Shown one piece after another: positions 43,106 through 52,108 of a DNA stretch of 54,426 bases. The position numbers were made by a program, and so were the translations under genes. The notes beneath the pieces are model-generated. The model worked only from the letters and a program-made list of their open reading frames with translations, was not told the DNA's origin and did not search any database. This DNA is from Arthrobacter sp. Soil782 (GTDB lineage: Bacteria; Actinomycetota; Actinomycetes; Actinomycetales; Micrococcaceae): positions 1-54,426 of the forward strand of contig NZ_LMSO01000013.1 in NCBI RefSeq assembly GCF_001428435.1, read 5' to 3'. Each line of letters begins with the position of its first letter. The first letter of the stretch is position 1.

Positions 43106-44792
43106 GCACACCGTCCACTGCATCCCAGAGAAGCCCGTCTTCGATGACGGCCAGTCGGCCGAGCGGGCCGTCTGGCAGGTGCTGAAGGCAGCGTTGCCGG
43201 ACGGCGTGGTGCTGGCTCACTCGGTTCAGGTACGGTACGGAAGCTCCGAACACGAGATCGATCTGCTCGTCCTGTGGCCCGGCGTCGGCATGGCAGCCAT
43301 CGAGGTCAAGGGTGGCCTGGTCAGTGTGGACAAGGGTCAGTGGTACCAGTCGGACCGCTCCGGGAAACATCCGATCCAAAGCCCGCTGGTGCAATCCCAG
43401 GGCTCCAAGCATGCGTTCCAGGAGTGGATCGGCGAGCAGCTGGGCAACGTGCTGACCAGCCGCTTCGCCTACATGGCGTGCATTCCCTACACCTCTGTGC
43501 CCCGGGACTGGACGCTCAGTGGATCTCCCCGGGCGCTGATTCTGGATCGAGAAGACCTGCCCGGAGCGGCCGAGAAAATCCGTCACGCCATCGAAACGGA
43601 AGCCAGCGGCGCAACTCCGCTGGCGGCGTCGTACCTGGCACGGATTGTGCGGAAGCTGGAAGGAAGCTTCGACTCTCTGCCCAGTGACACGTCGAACACA
43701 GCCGAAAGCGAAGACCTGCAGGACCAGCTGACCGAGCGGCAGGACACCCTGCTGTCAGCTACCCGCGATATCCCGCGCATCCGCTTCACAGGCGGCGCCG
43801 GCAGCGGCAAGACGTGGCTTGCCCTTGCCAAGGCGCAGGAGCTCTGCAAGTCAGGCAAACGAGTTGGGGTCTTCTGCTACAACAAGGGCCTGGGAATACA
43901 CCTGCAGAACAAGGTAACCTCCTGGCGGCAGAGACAACCGGCGTTCACCGGAGAGTTTCACGAATATGTGCGGTCCCTCGGGGTGCCCGACGGAGAAGGG
44001 CAGTCCTACTTTGACGAGGAGATGCCTCAACTTCTCAAGGACAGGGCCGCTCACCTTCCGATGGACCAGAAGTTCGACGCCGTAGTGGTGGATGAAGCGC
44101 AGGACTTCGCTCCGCTGTGGTGGGAAGCTCTGTTCCAGTGCCTGAAGGATCCGGACTTCAGCGAGATCTACGCCTTCATGGACGACCGACAGGATGTCTA
44201 CCACCGCAGCGGCGGAACCGCGGACTTCACCAACGGACCGCTGGCTGGCCTGGTGCCCATTCATGTGGACGACAATCTCCGCAACACCCGCCGCATCGCC
44301 CTGACCTTCAAACCCCTGGCCGGCAAGCGCTTCACCCCACGAGGGAACACCGGGATGCCGGTGCGGCGCGTCGACTGCACTACGGAGGACGCTCTGGACC
44401 GCGCCTCGGATTGCGTGGATGCGCTGATCGACGAGGGCTGGCCGGCAAACCAGATAGCGCTGCTGACCACCAACCATCGGCACCCCATTCACCTGCAGCA
44501 CCACGAAGGCGGCACAACCCTCGATTACTGGAACGAGTTCCACGCGAAGGAAGCCGAGTTCTATGGCCATGTACTCGGCTTCAAGGGACTCGAGCGATCA
44601 GTGGTCATTCTCTGCGTAGACGGATTCAAGAACCTGGAGCGGGCAGCCGAGCAACTCTACGTCGGCATGTCGAGAGCGCGTAGCCTACTGATCATCGTGG
44701 GCAATTCAGACCTCATTGCCCAGGGCGGCGGCAAGGAACTGGCTCAGGCTCTGCGGGCGTGCGAGGTATGGAATCCGGTGGTGGGCGGGTGA
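43098..44792 (+). CDS. NERD nuclease - SF1 helicase fusion
   Basis: 564 residues from TTG at 43098, with AAGGTG 7 bp upstream; it overlaps the addA-like gene by 8 bp. The N-terminal NERD domain carries HEIDLLVLWPGVGMAAIEVKGG (D and E-x-K of a PD-(D/E)XK site). The SF1 helicase part has Walker A FTGGAGSGKTWLALA (about 232), VVVDEAQDF (about 330), MDDRQDVYHRSGG and a UvrD_C_2 end VLGFKGLERSVVIL...LYVGMSRARSLLIIVG. It is the third gene of the operon. A relic of a second copy lies at 7571-7783. Whether it works with the AddAB-like pair or independently is not known. Confidence 0.88.
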   Translation: MTEHTVHCIPEKPVFDDGQSAERAVWQVLKAALPDGVVLAHSVQVRYGSSEHEIDLLVLWPGVGMAAIEVKGGLVSVDKGQWYQSDRSGKHPIQSPLVQSQGSKHAFQEWIGEQLGNVLTSRFAYMACIPYTSVPRDWTLSGSPRALILDREDLPGAAEKIRHAIETEASGATPLAASYLARIVRKLEGSFDSLPSDTSNTAESEDLQDQLTERQDTLLSATRDIPRIRFTGGAGSGKTWLALAKAQELCKSGKRVGVFCYNKGLGIHLQNKVTSWRQRQPAFTGEFHEYVRSLGVPDGEGQSYFDEEMPQLLKDRAAHLPMDQKFDAVVVDEAQDFAPLWWEALFQCLKDPDFSEIYAFMDDRQDVYHRSGGTADFTNGPLAGLVPIHVDDNLRNTRRIALTFKPLAGKRFTPRGNTGMPVRRVDCTTEDALDRASDCVDALIDEGWPANQIALLTTNHRHPIHLQHHEGGTTLDYWNEFHAKEAEFYGHVLGFKGLERSVVILCVDGFKNLERAAEQLYVGMSRARSLLIIVGNSDLIAQGGGKELAQALRACEVWNPVVGG

Positions 44793-44805
44793 ACCCAGAC
44801 ACAGC

Positions 44806-44838
44806 GCTGCCCCCGCGCCACACGGGCACAGGGGCAGC
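44806..44838. terminator. Bidirectional terminator hairpin
   Basis: GCTGCCCC and GGGGCAGC form an 8-bp stem. The loop contains a second small stem (GCGCC/GGGC). It lies between the convergent helicase and NAD(P)-binding genes. Confidence 0.55.
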
Positions 44839-44862
44839 ACCGGCAGAAGAACGACGGCGGGG

Positions 44863-45513
44863 TCACACCACCTCAAGTGCCTCGGGGATCGGCGTCTCGC
44901 CGGTGTTGAACTGGATAAACTTCCCAACAGTCCCCGGATTGTTCAGCACCGATGCAGCCACTTGCGCCACATCCTCACGTGCCACTGAATCCTGCTGCGG
45001 CTCGGCCGACACCTCGATGGTTCCCTTGCCGGGATCCGTGGTCAGCGCGCCCGGGCCGAGGATGGTCCACTCGAGGTCAGTCCCGCGCAGGTACTCGTCT
45101 GCCGCAGCCTTCGCCTCCGCGTAATGGAAGAACCCATTGTCCTCGGGCACACCGTGATCCTTCCGTGCGCCGATGTAGGAAACCATCACGTAGCGGTTCA
45201 CGTCCGCCTCCTTAGCTGCGTCCATGGAACGGATTGCAGCGTCCCGGTCTATGGCGTAGGTCGCCTCAGGGCTACTGCCTCCCGAACCCGCGGACCACAC
45301 CACCGCATCATGCCCGCGTACGACGTCGGCCAGCTCACCGACCGCAAGCTGAGTCACGTCCGCGATCACCGGCTTCGCTCCTGTGTCCTCGATGTCGGCT
45401 GACTGATCGGGATTGCGAATGATCGAGCTCACTTCATGACCGGCTCCGGACAGGATCCGCGACAGGTGCAACGCCACTTTTCCGTGGCCTCCAATGATGG
45501 CAATGCGTGACAT
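44863..45513 (-). CDS. NAD(P)-binding (SDR atypical/NmrA-like) protein
   Basis: 216 residues from the ATG at 45513 with AAAGGAGC upstream. The Rossmann start is RIAIIGGHGKVALHLSRIL (GxxGxxx), then IRNPDQSADIEDTGAKPVIADV, VVWSAGSGGSS and YVMVSYIGA, with HYAEAKAAADEYLRGT holding the Y-x3-K position. It is similar in type to the YwnB/YhfK NAD(P)H-binding group and is probably a cytosolic oxidoreductase or redox sensor. It stands alone and convergent with the helicase operon. Confidence 0.88.
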   Translation of the reverse strand: MSRIAIIGGHGKVALHLSRILSGAGHEVSSIIRNPDQSADIEDTGAKPVIADVTQLAVGELADVVRGHDAVVWSAGSGGSSPEATYAIDRDAAIRSMDAAKEADVNRYVMVSYIGARKDHGVPEDNGFFHYAEAKAAADEYLRGTDLEWTILGPGALTTDPGKGTIEVSAEPQQDSVAREDVAQVAASVLNNPGTVGKFIQFNTGETPIPEALEVV

Positions 45514-45714
45514 ATCCGCTCCTTTTCGTTGGGTGTCTTGTCCTTGGCAACACCACGAAACCGCTGAGCATTCCAACAGGGTGCCGGCCACCGGGGATTG
45601 GGCGTTGCCGCCGCGCAGCTTTTCAGCAGGATTGGCCTAAAACAGGATTCGAGCCACAATCCGTAGGGGAAACTGACTCTGGGAAAGCCTGCCCTACGAG
45701 AAAGAGACACACAC

Positions 45715-46746
45715 ATGGGGGTACTGGACCGCGAATGGTCCCGGAAGGATGACGTGCCGCCGTTGTCGGGCGGGATGCGGCCGTCGTCGTCAGTGCCGCC
45801 GTTGTCGGGCGGGATGCGGCAATCCAGCTCGGGGCGCGTTCCGCAATGGGCGCTCGAGGAAGCGCTGAACGAACAGCTTCGCGCGTACGCAGCTGAGAAC
45901 GGCGGGAGGCGGGTTCGGGGAGAGCGCCGCCGCCGTCGTCGTGAGCGGTCTTCAGTCCGTAAGCTGCGGGTCCGCACTGGAGTGCTCATCGCGTTTGTTA
46001 TCGCCCTCTATCTAACTCCCACCGTCTTCGAGCGCGACATCTTTCCCGATGTTCTTCCGCACCTGCCCTGGTCCAACGTGCCGCCGCGCGGTGTGGAAGC
46101 AGCAGCCGCGCCGCTGGGGACGCCGCCGCCGTCGACCGGTTCTGCTCAGTACAAGCTGTTTGAGTACCCCGGTCTCCGGCAGGAATTTGTCGCCTATGAC
46201 CCGTGCCGGCCCGTGCACTATGTGATCCGTCCGAATTTTGCGCCGGCTGGAACCGAGGGGATCGTTCAGGAAGCCGTTGCCGAGGTGGCTGCCGCAACCG
46301 GGCTGACCTTCGTCTTCGACGGACCAACAACCGAAGCTCCAAGCCCCGAGAGCCGCGACTCCTATCAGCCTGAGCTGTACGGCAAGCGATGGGCACCGGT
46401 CCTCATTACGTGGACCAGTCCGGAAGAGGTGCCGGATCTCGCGGGTCCCACAGCGGGACTCGGCGGCAGTGAGGTAGCGCAGCGTCCGGACAAACCCATG
46501 GTCCTCGTGGCGGGTCAGGTGATGCTCGATGCGCCGGCCATGACCGAGATCCTCGGGTATCCGGGCGGGCGCGACCATGTAAGGGCCATCGTCATCCACG
46601 AACTGGCGCACGTGCTCGGTCTCGACCACGTGGATGATCCGAACCAGCTCATGTATGAGGAGACCAGGGAGCTGACCACCCTCGCAGACGGGGACCTCGC
46701 CGGTCTGGCGAAGCTCGGCGCAGGGCCGTGCGTGCCGGAGCTCTAA
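45715..46746 (+). CDS. Membrane-anchored matrixin-type zinc metalloprotease
   Basis: 343 residues. The cytosolic N-terminus contains a 13-residue tandem repeat (VPPLSGGMR[P/Q]SSS), an arginine-rich stretch and one membrane helix (TGVLIAFVIALYLTPTVF, about 87-105), so the catalytic domain lies outside. The zinc site HELAHVLGLDHVDD (about 295) is a HExxHxxGxxH motif, and LMYEE forms the Met-turn. The substrate is unknown. The ATG is preceded by a weak GAGAAAGAG. Confidence 0.85.
   Translation: MGVLDREWSRKDDVPPLSGGMRPSSSVPPLSGGMRQSSSGRVPQWALEEALNEQLRAYAAENGGRRVRGERRRRRRERSSVRKLRVRTGVLIAFVIALYLTPTVFERDIFPDVLPHLPWSNVPPRGVEAAAAPLGTPPPSTGSAQYKLFEYPGLRQEFVAYDPCRPVHYVIRPNFAPAGTEGIVQEAVAEVAAATGLTFVFDGPTTEAPSPESRDSYQPELYGKRWAPVLITWTSPEEVPDLAGPTAGLGGSEVAQRPDKPMVLVAGQVMLDAPAMTEILGYPGGRDHVRAIVIHELAHVLGLDHVDDPNQLMYEETRELTTLADGDLAGLAKLGAGPCVPEL
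45754..45819 (+). repeat. Two 27-bp direct repeats, 39-bp period
   Basis: Two identical 27-base copies at 45754-45780 and 45793-45819, separated by CCGTCGTCGTCA. The 39-bp period encodes the 13-residue protein repeat. The identity at third codon positions points to a recent duplication. Confidence 0.85.
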
Positions 46747-46786
46747 GACCCTTGACGCCGGCTGATCGCAGCTCCACAGTGGGCCA

Positions 46787-47443
46787 ATGACCGTTCCGGA
46801 TTCCCAATCAGGACCCGCCGAACTGCAACATCCCCGATTTGCGCGCGCCTATGCCCGGGCTGTGGAGGAGATGAACCGCAGGGGCGCCGATGAACACCGC
46901 CGCGCTCTCCTGGCGGACTTGACCGGTGTTGTGGTCGAGATCGGTGCCGGTGAGGGATCGAATTTCGCACACTATCCGCGCACGGTCACCGAGGTTCTGG
47001 CGGTCGAACCGGACGATCACCTCAGGTCCATCGCCATCCGCCGGGCGTCCGGTGCGCCGGTTCCCGTTCGAGTGGTCACCGGCACGGCCGAAAGCATTCC
47101 GGTTGAGGATGGCAGTGCGGACGCTGTTGTCGCGAGCCTCGTACTGTGCAGCGTTTCGGACCAGGTTGCTGCCCTGGCTGAGGTCCGCAGGGTGCTGCGC
47201 CCGGGCGGGATTCTTGCCTTCTACGAGCACGTCCGCTCGGACCGGAAAGTCCTCGCTGCCCTCGAGGACGTGATGACACCCTTGTGGCGACGGGCTGCCG
47301 GCGGCTGCCACCCCAACCGGGACACGCTGCAAGCAATCAGCGCTGCCGGCTTCGACATCAGAGACAACGAGCGCTTCGGGTTCTCGGTTCAGCCATTGGC
47401 GCCGCGCGTTGCGCACATCCTCGGTCACGCGGTTGCCCCTTGA
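46787..47443 (+). CDS. Class I SAM-dependent methyltransferase
   Basis: 218 residues. Motif I is VVEIGAGEGSNF, motif II is VLAVEPDDH, then DAVVASLVLCSV and LRPGGILAFYEHV. These place it with UbiE/small-molecule methyltransferases. The substrate is not evident. The start lies 41 bp after the protease stop and may be co-transcribed with it; only a weak AGTGGG site is seen. Confidence 0.88.
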   Translation: MTVPDSQSGPAELQHPRFARAYARAVEEMNRRGADEHRRALLADLTGVVVEIGAGEGSNFAHYPRTVTEVLAVEPDDHLRSIAIRRASGAPVPVRVVTGTAESIPVEDGSADAVVASLVLCSVSDQVAALAEVRRVLRPGGILAFYEHVRSDRKVLAALEDVMTPLWRRAAGGCHPNRDTLQAISAAGFDIRDNERFGFSVQPLAPRVAHILGHAVAP

Positions 47444-47505
47444 GCGCCGGATCCCCCCGGGACGTACGGGCGCCGGGACCCTGCGAGCGCCGGTCCGGGC
47501 CGAAT

Positions 47506-48552
47506 CTACAACGGCGGTTCAAGCCCCACGAGCGCAACGGCCAAACCATAAGCGACACCCATGACCACCAGTTCACCGGCCGCCAGCCTTCCGAAGTCGG
47601 CACGGCTGAAGGTGTTTCCCGCAAGCAGACGACGGCGGTGCAACGCCCCGAACCCGATCAACCCTCCCAGCGCAACCACCTTCAACGCCAGCACCAGGCC
47701 ATACAGGGAACCAGGCAGCGCCGTCAGGTCCGGTACTCGCACGAGTGCGCTGACCACACCGCTGACAGTGACCACAGCCGCGCAGATCAGCGCGAGGCGG
47801 CTGAACCGCTTCACCACGGCGTGCAGCACCTCAACCCGGTACAGCGCCAGCCATCCGAGACCCGCAAGCCCACCGACCCACACCGATGCTGCCGCTATGT
47901 GCCCGGTCATGCTGAACATCGCGAGGCCGTGCCCCGACTCGGAAGCGGCGTGTCCGCCGAGGGCCAGCGTGGTGGTGCCCGCAACGGCCAGGAACAGTGC
48001 CATTCTCAATGCAGTGGAGGTCCGCGCGACCCACGCCATGACAGCGCTGGCCAGCAGGAATCCGATCTGCGCAATCAGCGCACGCCCCGACGCGAGCTGA
48101 TCCAGAAAGACCCCGAAGTCCGCGAACCCTGCCCCCTGCAACGGACCCTGACCCAGCACGTCGAAGTAGGTCCAGAGCAGGAACAACCCACAAACGACGA
48201 CGGCGGCCAGCGCCGCCACGCTCCCCCGCCTGCCGAGCCGTATGGCTAAGGGTGCGAGAACTTCCGAACCGGCGTCGTCGCCTTGGGGGTTGTCTGCGGG
48301 TAGCAGGACGCCAACGCACAACAGTGCAATCGCCGTCAGGCTAGTGAGGTGCACCAGCATGCGCACCAGCGGCAAAGTCCAGCCGACAAAGTTGGCGGCG
48401 CCGCCGTCGTCGGACAGCCCGAAAAGTGCCAGCGGAATCAATGCCGACACCACCACGGCCACCAAAGCGACGGTCAGGAAACGCCCGGAGGGCGCACCGA
48501 CAGCGTGGGCTGTTCGGGGAAACACCTGCATGGCAGCCTTCCGGACGGTCAT
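47506..48552 (-). CDS. CopD-family copper-resistance membrane protein
   Basis: 348 residues with about nine membrane helices. It has the CopD features LVHLTSLTAIALLCVG, HAASESGHGLAMFSMTGHIAAASVWVGGLAGL (histidines in the helix pair) and LVLALKVVALGGLIGFGALHRRRLL. The family is linked to copper import or handling at the cytoplasmic membrane. It is convergent with the methyltransferase, and no CopC is visible adjacent. Confidence 0.85.
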   Translation of the reverse strand: MTVRKAAMQVFPRTAHAVGAPSGRFLTVALVAVVVSALIPLALFGLSDDGGAANFVGWTLPLVRMLVHLTSLTAIALLCVGVLLPADNPQGDDAGSEVLAPLAIRLGRRGSVAALAAVVVCGLFLLWTYFDVLGQGPLQGAGFADFGVFLDQLASGRALIAQIGFLLASAVMAWVARTSTALRMALFLAVAGTTTLALGGHAASESGHGLAMFSMTGHIAAASVWVGGLAGLGWLALYRVEVLHAVVKRFSRLALICAAVVTVSGVVSALVRVPDLTALPGSLYGLVLALKVVALGGLIGFGALHRRRLLAGNTFSRADFGRLAAGELVVMGVAYGLAVALVGLEPPL

Positions 48553-48659
48553 TACGCCTCAGCATCGGCACAGCTCAGAGACGGTCCTCCGATCCTAGGC
48601 CAGCGTCCGGCCGCGGACCCGCACAGCGTCCGGCCGCTCATTGAAGGAGAACCCGCGAA

Positions 48660-48697
48660 AGGACCCCGCCGCTGATAAATCACAGCGACGGGATCCT
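48660..48697 (-). terminator. Terminator of the zinc-uptake operon
   Basis: A 15-bp stem (two G-T pairs) with an 8-base A+T loop. On the minus strand it is followed by CCTTTC. It lies 16 bp after the stop of the last azt gene. Confidence 0.75.
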
Positions 48698-48712
48698 CCT
48701 GCTTCACTTAGC

Positions 48713-49924
48713 TCATCCGGTGACGGCGGTCAGCTCGTTCGGAGTGTGCTCCAGTTCACCGGTTCCGGTGATTTCCCCGGATTCCACGTCAACGGCATGG
48801 ATGGTGTTGGTGGACGGGTCGGTGATGTAGGCAGTGTGGTCTTCGACGAAGATGGTTGGTCGCGGTTGCTGCCATTCGAGCGGTTCCTCCCACTCTCCAA
48901 TCACCGGGAAACTGTTGGTCACCTCGGCGGTCTCAGGGTCAATCACGTGCAGCGAGCCGTCCGTGCCCAGGACCAGCCCTTCACCATGCGGACCGCGGGC
49001 CAGTGACCGGAAGCTGTAACTCGTGCCGAGCTCAACCAGCGTGAGGTCCTTCGTCTCGGTGTTGATCAGCGAGATCGTTTCTGGGCGCTCCAGTTCAACG
49101 TCGGGATCCTGCTTGTAGTCGCCGAGTGTGATGACCGATTCCTCAGACCCTGCCTGATTGCCGATCCGCCCGTACTCGGTGGGGCTGTCGAGCTTGGTGA
49201 TCTTGCCGTCGTCGTAGATAAGGACGCCGGTCTGGCAACCGATCACCACGGCTTCCCCTGCGGCCGTCGCTTCACCGTGTACACCCGGGCAATCCTCGTT
49301 ACGGGTGATCTCCTTGCCGTCTTCGTCGAAGACCACAATGCCGGGGCGTTCTTCCTCGTTGCCGAGCGTGAGCACCAGTTCACCACTGGAAAGCTCGACG
49401 GCGACACCATGGTGCGCTTCCTCCGCCGAGTAGGTCTCGACTTCCGGTTGGCCTTCGGCGAGGTCACTGGATTCGAAAACCGTCACTTCGCCGGTTCCGT
49501 CGCTGAAGAGGACGGTCTTGCCGTCGTGGCGGACCACGTGACCGGGCTTGCTCGTGGGAAAGGCGATGTCCGTCATCACCGGTTCCTCAGCGTGGGAGGT
49601 GCCGCCGTCGGTCCAGGCTCCGGTGTCGAGCACTTCGAAGCCTTCGGCGGTCGAGATGATGACGTGGCGTCCATCGCCGGCTGGATTGATCCGGTTGAAG
49701 CCCTCCATCGGGAAGTCGCCGAGCACCTCGAAGGTGTCGCCGTCGAGCACCTGGATGCCGCCGTCGTACGTCGTGACTACGCGAGGGGTGGGTTCGGCGA
49801 CGGTTACTGCTGCGTCGGCGGCACCCGTCGCTGCCGGTTCCGGGTTGGTTCCGCAGCCGGTGAGCACAAGGCCCGTGACCGCGAACGCCGTGGCTAAGCG
49901 GATGGGTCTGGAGCGGTGATGCAT
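48713..49924 (-). CDS. AztD-like propeller lipoprotein, first paralogue
   Basis: 403 residues from the ATG at 49924 with AAAGGAAT upstream. The lipobox LTGC gives the lipidated C24. The mature protein is a seven-bladed propeller-like chain with repeated VFDEDGKEI, INTETKDL and VIDPETAEV turns. It is the last gene of the zinc ABC operon. AztD proteins are extracytoplasmic zinc metallochaperones that load AztC. Compared with its paralogue (50894-52108), the His cluster after FDTGAW is replaced by DGGTSHAEEP, so its metal affinity may differ. Confidence 0.8.
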   Translation of the reverse strand: MHHRSRPIRLATAFAVTGLVLTGCGTNPEPAATGAADAAVTVAEPTPRVVTTYDGGIQVLDGDTFEVLGDFPMEGFNRINPAGDGRHVIISTAEGFEVLDTGAWTDGGTSHAEEPVMTDIAFPTSKPGHVVRHDGKTVLFSDGTGEVTVFESSDLAEGQPEVETYSAEEAHHGVAVELSSGELVLTLGNEEERPGIVVFDEDGKEITRNEDCPGVHGEATAAGEAVVIGCQTGVLIYDDGKITKLDSPTEYGRIGNQAGSEESVITLGDYKQDPDVELERPETISLINTETKDLTLVELGTSYSFRSLARGPHGEGLVLGTDGSLHVIDPETAEVTNSFPVIGEWEEPLEWQQPRPTIFVEDHTAYITDPSTNTIHAVDVESGEITGTGELEHTPNELTAVTG

Positions 49925-49964
49925 GGGTATTCCTTTCAATGGGTGATTTCTGACAGTGCGTGAT

Positions 49965-50897
49965 TCATGACAGTGCTTCGGTGATGCGCTGGGTGTTTGT
50001 GCGCATCATGTCCAGGTAGGTGTCGGCGCCGGAGCCCTCGGCGCCGAGGGATTCTGTGAACAGCGGGACCACGTCGATGTCCGTGCCCACTTCCGCGGCG
50101 AGGACTTCGGCAAGCCGTTGTGACTGGGAGGAGTCGGCGAAAATCGCCACGACGCCGGCGTCCCGGATCTTCCTGGTCAGGTCATCGAGGTCCGACGAGC
50201 TCGGCGATGCCAGCGTGGTGCCGCTCGGAATCACTGCGCCGATGACATCGAACCCGAACGGCTGGGCGAGATAGCCAAACACATGGTGGTTTGTGATGAG
50301 CTTCCGTCTGTCCTCGGGAATCGTGGCGAAGCTGCCCTCCATCTCGGTTTCGAGCACGCTGAGTTCCGTGAGGTATGCCGCGGTTTGCTCGCGTATGAGG
50401 TCGTCGTTCACACCGTCCACGTGCTCGACAATTTCGTCAGCAAGCGCTTCGGACGCCTGCGCCACCCGGCCGGGGTCGGTCCAGAAGTGGGGATCGTCGG
50501 AGGTGGTGCCGTCGCCGTCGGTGGAGGTGCCGCCGTCGTCGTCGTGGGTGAAGGTGATCGGCTCGATCGCGTCCATGGCCTGGACGGTGGGGACACCCTG
50601 CGCGGCCGCTGCTTCGACATGGTTGAGCACGCCCTCCTCGAGGTCTGCGCCGTTGGAGATGATGAGGTCGGCGTTCTCGATCCGGGCCGCCTGCTGGGCC
50701 GAAATCCCGAAGGAGTGCGGGTCTGCGTTCGACTCCATGAGAACGACGACCTCGGCCTGGTTCCCGATGAGGTTACGGGTGATATCTCCCAGAATGTTGG
50801 TGGTGACGACGACGGTGGGCCGGTCCGCGGCGGCGGCGGAGCATCCGCTCAATCCCGTTGCGAGGACAAGCGCTGCGGCGGTGAGCGCGCGCCTCAC
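49965..50897 (-). CDS. aztC: Zinc-binding lipoprotein of ABC transporter (AztC/ZnuA cluster A-I)
   Basis: 310 residues with lipobox LSGC (C19). The metal ligands of the family are all visible: ESNADPHSFG, TSDDPHFW, LITNHHVFGYL and the acidic residue in FADSSQSQ. A short Asp/Gly/Thr-rich flexible loop (THDDDGGTSTDGDGT) replaces the His-rich loop of ZnuA. It captures zinc outside the membrane and delivers it to the permease. Its start overlaps the aztD-like stop (ATGA), so the genes are coupled. Confidence 0.92.
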   Translation of the reverse strand: MRRALTAAALVLATGLSGCSAAAADRPTVVVTTNILGDITRNLIGNQAEVVVLMESNADPHSFGISAQQAARIENADLIISNGADLEEGVLNHVEAAAAQGVPTVQAMDAIEPITFTHDDDGGTSTDGDGTTSDDPHFWTDPGRVAQASEALADEIVEHVDGVNDDLIREQTAAYLTELSVLETEMEGSFATIPEDRRKLITNHHVFGYLAQPFGFDVIGAVIPSGTTLASPSSSDLDDLTRKIRDAGVVAIFADSSQSQRLAEVLAAEVGTDIDVVPLFTESLGAEGSGADTYLDMMRTNTQRITEALS

Positions 50898-52108
50898 AGT
50901 CCGGTCTCCAACAGGAAGTCGGCGGACGGAACGTCGAAGGTTCGGGCAATGCGGAGGCCGTCGGCGTAGTTAATCTCGTACACCGTCGATGCCGCCGGAT
51001 CACTCACGTAAGCACGGGAGGTATCGATGCGTAGCTGCGGCGTCGAATCCTCGACGGGTTCCAGCAGCGGAACCCGGTTAGGGACTTCACCGGATTCAGG
51101 GTCGACGGACAGCAGGGACCCGTCGGTGCCCACGGCGAGAACGGTTTGCGTGTCCCCTACTGCTGACGCAGCGACTACCGGAACGGGTGTCTTGAGGAAC
51201 GTCCATACCCGCTTTGTAACGTCGAGGTGCCAGACCCCGGTGTCGCCAGAGGGGCCCGCGAGTTCGTTTGAACCGGGGCGATGGCTGAGCATACGTGCAG
51301 GCTCAACTGCTGCGTCTGCGGGGTACGGGATGTGCTCGGCTGCGAACGCGCCATCGTCCTCAGTTATCAACAGCGCGCCGTTTGTGCAGGAGAAGACGAC
51401 GCCGGCACGAGTCTGCGCATGGGAGCTCAGTCCGGGGCACTGTGCCTTGGGCAGTACGGTCTGGTCTTTGAGGTTCCGGACTTCGACGCCGTCGGGAGTT
51501 CCGTTGGGGCCTTCCACGCTGGCGATGAAGGAATCCTCGAACGGGACCACGACTCCGCGGTGAGGGCTGGTGGTGATGCGTCCGGTCTCGACGATCGTGC
51601 CGGCGTCCAGATCCTCGGTGCGGTAGAGGGAGGCGTACCCCTCCGAATCGGAGAACACGGCAATCATCGAGCCGTTTCCGGCAATGAAACCCGGGTCTTC
51701 GAGATCCAGCGTGCCGACCACGCCCGGATCGGCGCTGTAGTAGTGGTCGTGGTCTCCGTGGGCGACGGTCCAGGCGCCGGTGTCGAACACGTTGACGCCG
51801 TCGTCGGTGGAAATGAAGGCGTACCGGCCGTCCTGGTGGACTGCAGCGACCGGGCCGAAGGTGCCGGCGTCGACGGTTTCTTCCGTCAAGAGTGAGAGCA
51901 GTTGGGCTTCTCCGGTTTCTTCGTCGACGGTGAGCAACCCGGTCTGCGGCTCAGCATTTTCCTGCGCTCCGGCGATGTAGCCGTGAGGTTGCGTTTCAAC
52001 AGGAGTCTGGCTGCCGGCGTCGGGCTGGGTACCGGCGTCGGACGTTGCGCACGCTGCGAGCAGCGGGAGCAGGCCAAGCAGGAGGAGCGGGCTTCTAGTT
52101 CGATGCAC
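50894..52108 (-). CDS. aztD: AztD-like zinc metallochaperone lipoprotein, second paralogue
   Basis: 404 residues with lipobox LAAC (C20). Propeller-type repeats are similar in order to the paralogue at 48713-49924, for example FDTGAW, EVRNLKDQTVL and SVDPESGEV. It carries AHGDHDHYYSADPG, a His/Asp cluster that is the expected zinc site of AztD. It sits between the permease (14-bp overlap) and the binding protein (4-bp overlap). It probably passes zinc to the binding protein in the envelope. Confidence 0.85.
   Translation of the reverse strand: MHRTRSPLLLLGLLPLLAACATSDAGTQPDAGSQTPVETQPHGYIAGAQENAEPQTGLLTVDEETGEAQLLSLLTEETVDAGTFGPVAAVHQDGRYAFISTDDGVNVFDTGAWTVAHGDHDHYYSADPGVVGTLDLEDPGFIAGNGSMIAVFSDSEGYASLYRTEDLDAGTIVETGRITTSPHRGVVVPFEDSFIASVEGPNGTPDGVEVRNLKDQTVLPKAQCPGLSSHAQTRAGVVFSCTNGALLITEDDGAFAAEHIPYPADAAVEPARMLSHRPGSNELAGPSGDTGVWHLDVTKRVWTFLKTPVPVVAASAVGDTQTVLAVGTDGSLLSVDPESGEVPNRVPLLEPVEDSTPQLRIDTSRAYVSDPAASTVYEINYADGLRIARTFDVPSADFLLETGL

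Noticed and set aside
47460..47505. G+C-rich repeats between the methyltransferase and CopD genes as a terminator
   Set aside because: Only about five pairs form a stem (GGACC/GGTCC), too weak to call.
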